Below the pieces are notes generated by a model. It made no database searches. It was given only the letters and a program-made list of their open reading frames with translations, and had not been told where the DNA came from. This document shows positions 1-5,007 of a stretch of 5,007 bases of DNA, one piece after another; position 1 is the first letter of the stretch, and each line of letters starts with the position of its first letter. A program made the position numbers and the translations under genes. The stretch comes from Methylococcales bacterium. GTDB taxonomy: Bacteria > Pseudomonadota > Gammaproteobacteria > Methylococcales > Methylomonadaceae. The stretch spans positions 1 to 5,007 of the forward strand of contig JAGLBU010000099.1 of the NCBI GenBank assembly GCA_023146575.1, written 5' to 3'.

Positions 1-1115
1 GTTTTTTGATCTAAATAAGCCGAGCGACCTGTTAAGTTGTCAATACTCGTTGGGAAGGCAGCAAATTTTTGCCGAATAGGAATAATATCTTTATTATTGG
101 CTAAAGGTTGTATGAAAATAATTGCGCTGAATAAAATTAAAATACTAAAAAGAGCAGGGGAAAGACTAAAACTATAAGGCTTTGCATAATGTGGCAGGGA
201 GAATGTCGGCATTCCAAAAATATCACTCCACGGACGGGTTTTACGTTCCGTCCATGATAAGAGCCACATTTCGATTACCAATACAATTAAGCACCCCATG
301 AAGACTACCCAGCCTTCAAAATCATGGATAAAACCTTCTGCCATGACCGTTCCCCAATGCTCGACTAATAAGCCGACGATCCCAATACGAAAGCTGTTCA
401 TACCAATCGTAATGGGGATTGAGGTTAAAAATAGGGTGATGCGTTTCCAAAAAGTAACTTGGTAAAGATAGGCGGCAATAAAGGCTAGGCTCATCAACGG
501 AAACAGGTAATTTAACCCACTACAGGCTTCAACCACCTGTAGACGATAATTACCTAAATCAATCATATTGCCTTCTAAAAAGACAGGAATATTACAAAAA
601 CGAATAAAAACCACCCCAAGTTCTGAGGAGATGAGTTGCATTTTGGCGGTAAGCCCTGCTTGTAAGACGGGGGGAAGCGGGAAAGAAAAGATTAAAATTA
701 GTAGGGGGATGAGGATAATTCGGGTAATTTTAAAGCCAACCACCGCGAGGGTTAATCCTAATAGGGTAAACATAAAGGAAAAACGTAACAAAAAACCAAC
801 ATCACCTATCGTGCCAACAAAATAACCTAAAATTGCAAACAGAATAAAAGCCAGCCCGACCCATGAACCGTTTAATTTTTCAGCTAAGATCAGTGAACGT
901 TTTTCCCAGATAAAATAAAGGCTAATAAAGGGAATAATAAAACCATGCCCGTATTCTTCTTTGGTGTTCCAGATGTCAACAAGGTTGGTAAATACATCCC
1001 AATATAAAATGAGAATACTAAATAATAATGCCACACTTAAGGTTATATTTTTAACCGATAAATAACTCTTAAGGGTTGATGGATCATAATCTGAGGAAAA
1101 AAGTGATTTATTCAT
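1..1115 (-). CDS. xrtD: Exosortase, XrtD-like with EpsI-like C-terminal tail (3' end outside window)
   Basis: This is an inner-membrane cysteine transpeptidase predicted to cleave and anchor proteins with a PEP-CTERM-type tail, a system usually tied to exopolysaccharide production. Seen: 371 codons with about eight or nine hydrophobic segments. The early motif GHGFIIPFISLYFIWEKR (56-73) is typical of exosortases. The three catalytic positions are present: Cys198 in VEACSGLNYL, Arg243 in MNSFRIG, and His264 in AEGFIHDFEGWVVF. After the core, a further membrane segment (about 321-338) and the stretch FAAFPTSIDNLTGRSAYLD (351-369) resemble the start of an EpsI domain, which is fused to the exosortase in the XrtD (VPLPA-CTERM) subfamily. 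The start is well fixed: an in-frame TAA lies two codons upstream of the ATG and the next Met is far downstream. No clear Shine-Dalgarno is seen. The stop codon and most of the EpsI part lie beyond position 1. Exosortase identity is near certain; the XrtD subtype is from motif memory. Confidence 0.87.
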   Translation of the reverse strand, partial: MNKSLFSSDYDPSTLKSYLSVKNITLSVALLFSILILYWDVFTNLVDIWNTKEEYGHGFIIPFISLYFIWEKRSLILAEKLNGSWVGLAFILFAILGYFVGTIGDVGFLLRFSFMFTLLGLTLAVVGFKITRIILIPLLILIFSFPLPPVLQAGLTAKMQLISSELGVVFIRFCNIPVFLEGNMIDLGNYRLQVVEACSGLNYLFPLMSLAFIAAYLYQVTFWKRITLFLTSIPITIGMNSFRIGIVGLLVEHWGTVMAEGFIHDFEGWVVFMGCLIVLVIEMWLLSWTERKTRPWSDIFGMPTFSLPHYAKPYSFSLSPALFSILILFSAIIFIQPLANNKDIIPIRQKFAAFPTSIDNLTGRSAYLDQK

Positions 1116-1244
1116 AGTTTAGGAAACACCACACTTATTAAGCATAATATTTTTAAGAAGAATGAAGGTATTTTAGGGTGGGATAAATAAGCAAATGCTT
1201 TGCATCTCTATAATTTTAAGCGTAATCTAAAAATGAAAAAAAAC

Positions 1245-1784
1245 TTATTTTATTTGTGTTTCTTGATAACGAGCCATGCTGTCGAGGATTTCTTGCTTTG
1301 CTTCTTCAACTCCTTGCCACCCATCAATTCTAACCCACTTTCCGGGTTCTAAATCTTTGTAATGCTCAAAAAAATGCGCGATTTTAGAGAGTTTTTCTTC
1401 GGTGACATCAGCATAGGATTTCACCTTATTATAATAAGGGGTGAGTGTTTTAATGGGGACGGCTAAAACCTTTGGGTCATCTCCTGCTTCATCCGTCATT
1501 TTTAATAACCCAATTGGCCGACAAGAAACCACTGAACGGCTTAATAAGGCCGCAGGGGCAATCACTAAAACATCAACAGGGTCACCATCATCGGATAACG
1601 TTTGGGGAACATAGCCATAATTAGTTGGGTATTGCATCGCGGTTCCCATAAAACGATCAACCACTAACGCCCCCGTATTTTTATCAATTTCATATTTAAC
1701 AGGGTCACTGTATGCAGGGATTTCAATGACAACATCAATCATATGAGGCGGGTTACTACCAAGCGTAACGTCAGTAAGGGACAT
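1245..1784 (-). CDS. ppa: Inorganic pyrophosphatase, family I soluble
   Basis: This cytoplasmic enzyme hydrolyses pyrophosphate to two phosphates and so pulls nucleotide polymerisation and activation reactions forward. At 179 residues it is close to the E. coli enzyme. The signature DGDPVDV is at 66-72. The active-site residues known from E. coli Ppa all appear one position later here: Glu21, Lys30, Glu32, Arg44, Tyr56, Asp66, Asp68, Asp71, Asp98, Asp103, Lys105, Tyr142 and Lys143. It is therefore expected to be an active, Mg-dependent enzyme. It sits 113 bp downstream of nusB and 129 bp upstream of the exosortase gene, so it is probably transcribed on its own. No strong Shine-Dalgarno precedes the ATG; a TATACT box (+ strand 1818-1823) lies about 35 bp upstream but has no good -35 partner. 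Confidence 0.97.
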   Translation of the reverse strand: MSLTDVTLGSNPPHMIDVVIEIPAYSDPVKYEIDKNTGALVVDRFMGTAMQYPTNYGYVPQTLSDDGDPVDVLVIAPAALLSRSVVSCRPIGLLKMTDEAGDDPKVLAVPIKTLTPYYNKVKSYADVTEEKLSKIAHFFEHYKDLEPGKWVRIDGWQGVEEAKQEILDSMARYQETQIK

Positions 1785-1841
1785 AAGTCTAATTTAGATA
1801 AGTTGAGAATAGTTATTAGTATATAAGCGTTGGTCAAATAA

Positions 1842-1858
1842 ACCTAAGTGACTTAGGT
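1842..1858 (-). terminator. Probable intrinsic terminator after nusB (17-bp perfect palindrome)
   Basis: The + strand reads ACCTAAGTGACTTAGGT, an 8-bp inverted repeat around one central base. As RNA from the minus strand it would fold into a 7-bp stem with a 3-nt loop, followed at once by TTTATTTG. It lies 40 nt beyond the nusB stop and before ppa, where a terminator is expected. The stem has only three G-C pairs and the T-run is broken, so it may be weak. The near loop-free palindrome could equally be an operator for ppa. Confidence 0.45.
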
Positions 1859-1897
1859 AAATGAGAGCTGAGTCTCTAAAATAAACCGTGAGGGTTG

Positions 1898-2326
1898 TTA
1901 CTTTTTCGGTTTTATTTCATGATGACGCAGTTTTTTTCCCACCTTATCTAAGATACCATTGATGTATTTATGAGAGCCTTCTGCGCCAAATGTTTTGGCT
2001 AAATTAACCCCTTCGTTAATAATAACGCGATAAGGGGTTTCTAAATAGTGCATAAACTCATAAACCCCTAATCGTAAAATTGCCCGTTCAACAGGATCAA
2101 TTTTTTCAACGTCACGGTCAACAAATTCTTCAAGCGCCTTATCAATCACTTCAATTTTTTTAGGAACACCATAAAAAATGGCTTTAAAATAACTTTTTTG
2201 CGCCCCTTTTAAACGTTCTTCAGCGATAAAGTCCATTTCAATCAGACTCAAATCATTGCCCGTCATTTGCCATTGATATAACGCCTGTACTGCACATTGT
2301 CTCGCTTTGGTTTTTGCCAGACTCAT
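1898..2326 (-). CDS. nusB: Transcription antitermination factor NusB
   Basis: NusB binds boxA RNA together with NusE (ribosomal protein S10) and supports antitermination during rRNA transcription. The 142-residue product matches the usual length (139 in E. coli). Family motifs run the full length: a basic N-terminus leading into [16 protein letters not shown] (8-23), [15 protein letters not shown] (76-90), [17 protein letters not shown] (98-114) and [11 protein letters not shown] (118-128). The tail ends in lysines (KPKK). Its ATG overlaps the ribH stop as ATGA, which implies translational coupling; ribH-nusB is a widespread pair in proteobacteria. Only a weak GGA lies ahead of the start, within ribH. 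The usual next gene, thiL, does not follow; ppa does. Confidence 0.97.
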   Translation of the reverse strand: MSLAKTKARQCAVQALYQWQMTGNDLSLIEMDFIAEERLKGAQKSYFKAIFYGVPKKIEVIDKALEEFVDRDVEKIDPVERAILRLGVYEFMHYLETPYRVIINEGVNLAKTFGAEGSHKYINGILDKVGKKLRHHEIKPKK

Positions 2327-2802
2327 TCGCTGTCCAAATTATTAAATAGACTAACCATTTCAATCGCCGACATCGCCGCCTCGCCGCCCTTATTACCTGC
2401 TTTAGTACCCGCACGTTCTATAGCTTGCTCAATGGTATCAACGGTTAAAACGCCAAAGCTTACGGGGATATTGTGTTGCAGAGAAACCTGCGCGATACCT
2501 TTCACACATTCGCCCGCAACGTATTCAAAATGCGGCGTTCCACCTCGAATAACCGCACCCACAGCAATAATAGCGTCATATTTTTTCATAGCCGCAATAC
2601 GTTGAACAACAACGGGTAATTCAAAAGCACCAGGGGCTTTAACTAAGGTAATATCCTGCTTCTGAGCGCCGTGTCGAACCAAGGTATCAATCGCACCTGC
2701 TTCAAGTTGTTCAACAATAAAATTGTTAAAGCGTGAGGCAACAATGCAAAATTGAGCGCCAGTAATGGTTAAGTTTCCTTCAATATGATGAATTTTTGAC
2801 AT
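2323..2802 (-). CDS. ribH: 6,7-dimethyl-8-ribityllumazine synthase
   Basis: This is the penultimate enzyme of riboflavin synthesis. It condenses 5-amino-6-ribitylamino-uracil with 3,4-dihydroxy-2-butanone 4-phosphate, usually within an icosahedral or pentameric assembly. The 159-residue product carries the family landmarks: SRFNNFI (23-29), APGAFELP (56-63), the phosphate and substrate loop [14 protein letters not shown] (82-95) with catalytic His91, [17 protein letters not shown] (116-132) with Arg130, and [12 protein letters not shown] (132-143). His91 and Arg130 correspond to His88 and Arg127 of the B. subtilis enzyme. It overlaps nusB by 4 bases and starts 4 bases after the stop of the unknown membrane-protein gene. 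No FMN riboswitch is visible near it, and other rib genes are absent from the window. Confidence 0.97.
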   Translation of the reverse strand: MSKIHHIEGNLTITGAQFCIVASRFNNFIVEQLEAGAIDTLVRHGAQKQDITLVKAPGAFELPVVVQRIAAMKKYDAIIAVGAVIRGGTPHFEYVAGECVKGIAQVSLQHNIPVSFGVLTVDTIEQAIERAGTKAGNKGGEAAMSAIEMVSLFNNLDSE

Positions 2803-2806
2803 AAGC

Positions 2807-3475
2807 TTAGGGAAAAGTGGTTTCAGTAATAGGGGGCGAAAAATGCTTAGTTGTACATTCTAGAAACGCTAAACGGCGTTGTTCAAAAAAACCTTTTGCT
2901 TGAAGGTTATCATTTTGAAACAATTGCCATTTTTTAACCGTAGAATCGTAAAAAAGGGTGCTACGATCAACATTAATAGACGGACTAAGAAAATAGAGTA
3001 TAAATTGATTTTTATTATACAGTAAGCCGCCTACAGGCTTATCATATTTTGTAATGGAGCGATGAGCTTTTGAGTTATAGCTTTTTATATCAGGCATTTC
3101 AAAATAGGCTTCATCACAAGGTTCTGGCAAGTTTTTCTGAATTTTTTCAATCATCGGCGCATAAATACGGCTGAATCGTTGTAAGGAATTATGTTGGGTT
3201 AGTTGTAAAAGACCGCCCGCAAATAAAATACCAAAGATTAGGCTAACAAGGCTGATTGTTTTTTTTCGTATAAGTGGCTTTTTAGAGAGTAAAAAATGGC
3301 TAATACTAATACCATGATATAAAAAAATAGGGGCTAGAAAAAGTAATATAAACCACACAGTACAACCGTTGTGTGGCCAAGAATAGGATAAATCGTAGAG
3401 GATATAAAGTCCTATACCAAAACAGATAACTAAAATGATGGCATTAAAAAATAGCGCGTGCTTATGCTCACCCAT
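2807..3475 (-). CDS. Unknown membrane protein with three N-terminal helices and a C-terminal extracytoplasmic domain
   Basis: I do not recognise this 222-residue protein. Three hydrophobic segments lie at about 8-29, 38-62 and 73-93. The basic loop KKPLIRKK (65-72) between the second and third segments should be cytoplasmic by the positive-inside rule, which puts the remaining 94-222 in the periplasm. That part has no motif I know. It has a single [12 protein letters not shown] stretch (117-128) and a region rich in aromatic residues and Tyr/Asn (140-190). Cys120 and Cys207 could form a disulfide. The stop is 4 bases before the ribH ATG, so the gene is probably co-transcribed with ribH-nusB. 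The coding sequence looks AT-richer than ribH, with many A/T-ending codons. The ATG has no clear Shine-Dalgarno. That it is a real gene is supported by the clean ORF, sensible topology and tight spacing; its function is open. Confidence 0.8.
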   Translation of the reverse strand: MGEHKHALFFNAIILVICFGIGLYILYDLSYSWPHNGCTVWFILLFLAPIFLYHGISISHFLLSKKPLIRKKTISLVSLIFGILFAGGLLQLTQHNSLQRFSRIYAPMIEKIQKNLPEPCDEAYFEMPDIKSYNSKAHRSITKYDKPVGGLLYNKNQFILYFLSPSINVDRSTLFYDSTVKKWQLFQNDNLQAKGFFEQRRLAFLECTTKHFSPPITETTFP

Positions 3476-3505
3476 TTTTAATATCTATAATGGAAGTTTT
3501 AAAAG

Positions 3506-3514
3506 ATTCTATCA
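3506..3514 (-). promoter_or_regulatory. Possible extended -10 promoter for the membrane protein-ribH-nusB unit
   Basis: On the minus strand this reads TGATAGAAT, which fits the extended -10 form TGnTATAAT with one mismatch in the hexamer. It lies about 30 bp ahead of the membrane-protein ATG. No convincing -35 box is found at 16-18 bp, as can be the case for extended -10 promoters. The surroundings are very AT-rich, so a chance match is quite possible. Confidence 0.3.
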
Positions 3515-3523
3515 TAAGATTTA

Positions 3524-3558
3524 AATGCAAAAACTTGATAGTAATAGGTCTTTGCATT
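3524..3558. repeat. 8-bp inverted repeat in the lipoprotein-membrane protein gap
   Basis: AATGCAAA (3524-3531) and TTTGCATT (3551-3558) are perfect inverted copies separated by 19 bases. The centre-to-centre distance of 27 bp and the lack of a T-run on the minus strand after the stem make it a poor terminator. It lies just upstream of the possible -10 box, where a regulator could bind. It could also be chance in AT-rich DNA. Confidence 0.3.
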
Positions 3559-3575
3559 CTGTTGTATTTTAATGC

Positions 3576-4007
3576 TTAGTTTCTTTCAAGAACACGATGC
3601 CCACGATGTCGTAAGCAATCAGCATACGCTTTTTTATACTGGCTATCGGATTCAAGCCCTTGATGAAGACCACCTGCAACCGCCCCAACTGCGCCGCCAA
3701 TCATAGCACCTGTCCCCGCATCTGTCCCCGCACTACGACCATCTCGCATAGCGCCTGTGCCAGCACCGACAGCCGCGCCTGTACCAGCACCTACCACCGC
3801 ACCAACCCCTGTGCCAATCGCGGCTTTTTCGACCGTGTCACCTGCCGATTGTTTAGCTAATTGTGAGCATTCGTTTATATCTTGATTGAGTAAATGTGAA
3901 TTTTGACTGCCATAGGTATCAACGGTTGGTGTCCAACCAGATTGTTGTGCGCAACCACTGAGTAATAAAACACTCAAAGGAAGGGTTTTTATAAATAATT
4001 TAATCAT
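3576..4007 (-). CDS. Glycine-zipper outer-membrane lipoprotein
   Basis: A 143-residue predicted lipoprotein. The signal peptide is clear: MIKLFIK, a hydrophobic core, then lipobox LSGC with the lipidated Cys19. Ala follows the Cys rather than Asp, which favours transfer to the outer membrane. The middle is a glycine zipper: glycines every fourth residue at 65, 69, 73, 77, 81 and 85, and again at 100, 104, 108 and 112, split by a polar break (MRDGRSAGTD, 87-96). This suggests a helical hairpin packed in a membrane, as in SlyB- or OmpA-like zipper proteins. The C-terminus YKKAYADCLRHRGHRVL (124-140) is a recurring ending in this family. Cys47 and Cys131 flank the zipper and may be disulfide-linked. 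An AGGA Shine-Dalgarno supports the start. The family often relates to envelope integrity, but the exact role is unknown. Confidence 0.88.
   Translation of the reverse strand: MIKLFIKTLPLSVLLLSGCAQQSGWTPTVDTYGSQNSHLLNQDINECSQLAKQSAGDTVEKAAIGTGVGAVVGAGTGAAVGAGTGAMRDGRSAGTDAGTGAMIGGAVGAVAGGLHQGLESDSQYKKAYADCLRHRGHRVLERN
3709..3732. repeat. 12-bp tandem repeat within the glycine-zipper gene
   Basis: Two adjacent copies (3709-3720 and 3721-3732) share 11 of 12 bases (C/TCTGTCCCCGCA). On the minus strand each unit encodes four residues, giving AGTD then AGTG. The repeat is in phase with the four-residue glycine period. Confidence 0.6.
3751..3798. repeat. 24-bp imperfect tandem repeat within the glycine-zipper gene
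   Basis: Copies at 3751-3774 and 3775-3798 agree at 20 of 24 bases; both begin GCGCCTGT. A more diverged third copy (3799-3822) may follow. Each copy encodes eight residues, that is two GxxxG steps, so unit duplication would lengthen the zipper without changing frame. Confidence 0.6.
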
Positions 4008-4015
4008 ATTAAATT

Positions 4016-4019
4016 TCCT
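4016..4019 (-). promoter_or_regulatory. Shine-Dalgarno for the glycine-zipper lipoprotein
   Basis: The minus strand reads AGGA with 8 bases to the ATG at 4007. It is the clearest ribosome-binding site in the window and fixes this start. Confidence 0.6.
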
Positions 4020-4045
4020 AATTGTTGATAATGAATGGATTAATT

Positions 4046-5007
4046 TTATCGGTTTTCAGTCAGCTGTAAGAGTTTTATCGGCGGTGCTTTAATCACTTTA
4101 CGCACCCCTAAACAGCCAGCCATCATAACGGTAAACATTCCAACCGTAGGGCTTATTAGCCATAATTGCCAGTGAAAATGGTAATCAAGTTGTAAAATGA
4201 AGTAATAAAGACCGAAAATTAAACTTTCAGCAATTATAATCGCCAGTAAGCCTGAAACAAAACCCAATAATGAAAACTCTAAAAGATAACTATAGCGTAG
4301 TAAACTTCGCTTTGCGCCTAAGGTTCGCATCAACACGCCTTCGTAAAATCGTTGATCCAAGGTTGAGGAAATGGCGGCAAATAACACGCAAAACCCTGCC
4401 AAAAGGGCAAAATAAAACAGTGCATTAATCGCTTTGGTGACTTGCAATAATAAGGTTTTAAATTGCGCTAAAATGGTGTCAACTTTAAACACCATCATCG
4501 CAGGATATTGTTTGATTAACGTTTGTAAACTAGTTTGATTTTCTTTGGGGAGATAAAAACTGGTTAAATACGTTTTTGGATAATCTTCTAAGGTTGCAGG
4601 TGAAAAAATCATATAAAAATTGGGTTTCATAGTTTCCCATTTTACCTTGCGGATACTACTGACGGTCGCTTTAAATTCTTGGCTACCAATGCTAAACGTT
4701 AGCTCATCACTTAGGTTGATTTTTAAACTTTTTGCTAATTTTTGCTCAATAGAAACCTGACCTTTTTCAGGCGTGGAATTCTGCCACCAATCACCTGCGC
4801 TAATACTATTATTATCAGGTAAGGTCAACGCATACGTTAAGCTTAAATCTCGTTGTACTGCTCGTTGTCCTTGCGTGTCTTTCGTCACTTGTTGATGAAC
4901 ATTATCACCATTCACTTTAATTAAACGCCCTCTGACAATCGGGAATAAAGGTTGGGGGGAGATTTTTTCAGTGGCCAACGTTTGGTTGAATTTTTTTAAC
5001 TGATCTG
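4046..5007 (-). CDS. YbbP-like ABC transporter permease, FtsX family (5' end outside window)
   Basis: This is the C-terminal 319 residues of an inner-membrane permease. The full YbbP protein in E. coli is about 800 residues and pairs with the ATPase YbbA. The reading frame stays open to position 5007, so the TTG at 4978 is internal and not the start. The visible part begins with an extracytoplasmic region: PLFPIVRGRLIKVNG (about 19-33 of the visible part), then a run including VKWETMKPNFYMIFSP and YPKTYLTSFYLP, all typical of YbbP. Three membrane segments follow at about 193-214, 240-270 and 281-301, with the cytoplasmic FtsX-family loop RFYEGVLMRTLGAKRSLL between the first two. The end, APPIKLLQ, is also typical. 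Such permeases probably act in lipid or lipoprotein handling, or as mechanical transmitters, but the substrate is unproven. The lipoprotein gene follows after 38 bp, so read-through is likely. Confidence 0.9.
   Translation of the reverse strand, partial: DQLKKFNQTLATEKISPQPLFPIVRGRLIKVNGDNVHQQVTKDTQGQRAVQRDLSLTYALTLPDNNSISAGDWWQNSTPEKGQVSIEQKLAKSLKINLSDELTFSIGSQEFKATVSSIRKVKWETMKPNFYMIFSPATLEDYPKTYLTSFYLPKENQTSLQTLIKQYPAMMVFKVDTILAQFKTLLLQVTKAINALFYFALLAGFCVLFAAISSTLDQRFYEGVLMRTLGAKRSLLRYSYLLEFSLLGFVSGLLAIIIAESLIFGLYYFILQLDYHFHWQLWLISPTVGMFTVMMAGCLGVRKVIKAPPIKLLQLTENR

Noticed and set aside
568..825. Plus-strand open frame of 85 codons
   Set aside because: It lies opposite the exosortase gene, has a Lys/Arg/Thr/Pro-rich composition typical of an antisense shadow, and has no ribosome-binding site.
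1191..1203. Hairpin GCAAATGCTTTGC as a terminator after ppa
   Set aside because: The stem is only 5 bp with two G-C pairs and the following TTATTTAT is not a proper T-run; too weak to call.
1785..1841. TTGACC and TATACT as a ppa promoter
   Set aside because: The two boxes are only 8 bp apart, so they cannot act together, and neither has a good partner at 16-18 bp.
2297..2605. Plus-strand open frame of 102 codons
   Set aside because: It is antisense to ribH and nusB, both of which are certain; the product has no recognisable domain.
3709..3822. Short tandem repeats as a CRISPR array
   Set aside because: The units are contiguous without spacers, diverged, and in frame with the glycine-zipper coding sequence.
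3660..3860. Plus-strand open frame rich in Cys, Thr and Arg
   Set aside because: It is the antisense reading of the glycine-zipper repeats, and the odd composition comes from those repeats.
4976..4978. TTG as a start for the permease
   Set aside because: The frame is open upstream to the window edge and the upstream codons (DQLKKFNQT) continue YbbP-like sequence, so the true start is outside.

Overview
The window looks like a low-GC gammaproteobacterial chromosome segment. All six genes are on the minus strand, so transcription runs from position 5007 towards position 1. The proteins most useful for placement (NusB, lumazine synthase, family I pyrophosphatase, a YbbP-type permease and an XrtD-type exosortase with an EpsI-like tail) fit an exopolysaccharide-producing, environmental gammaproteobacterium. 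Methylotroph or sulfur-oxidiser relatives are plausible, but that placement is inference from motif memory and no search was run.

In transcription order, the window opens inside the C-terminal half of a YbbP-like ABC permease (5007-4046). After 38 bp comes a glycine-zipper lipoprotein with an unusually regular GxxxG repeat (4007-3576). A 100-bp AT-rich gap with a possible extended -10 promoter precedes an unrecognised three-helix membrane protein (3475-2807). Four bases later ribH starts (2802-2323), and it overlaps nusB (2326-1898) by ATGA, so these three are probably one transcript. A 113-bp gap with a 17-bp perfect palindrome, probably a terminator, separates nusB from ppa (1784-1245). A 129-bp gap then leads to an exosortase gene (1115-1) that leaves the window before its end.

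Most of the window is housekeeping: riboflavin synthesis (ribH), transcription antitermination (nusB) and pyrophosphate hydrolysis (ppa). The accessory content is envelope-related: the permease, the lipoprotein, the unknown membrane protein and the exosortase. No RNA gene, CRISPR array, insertion sequence or complete new system is visible. The best candidates for a second look are the unknown membrane protein tied to ribH, the exosortase with its fused EpsI-like tail, and the slippage-like repeats encoding the glycine zipper. No gene-free stretch exceeds 130 bp.
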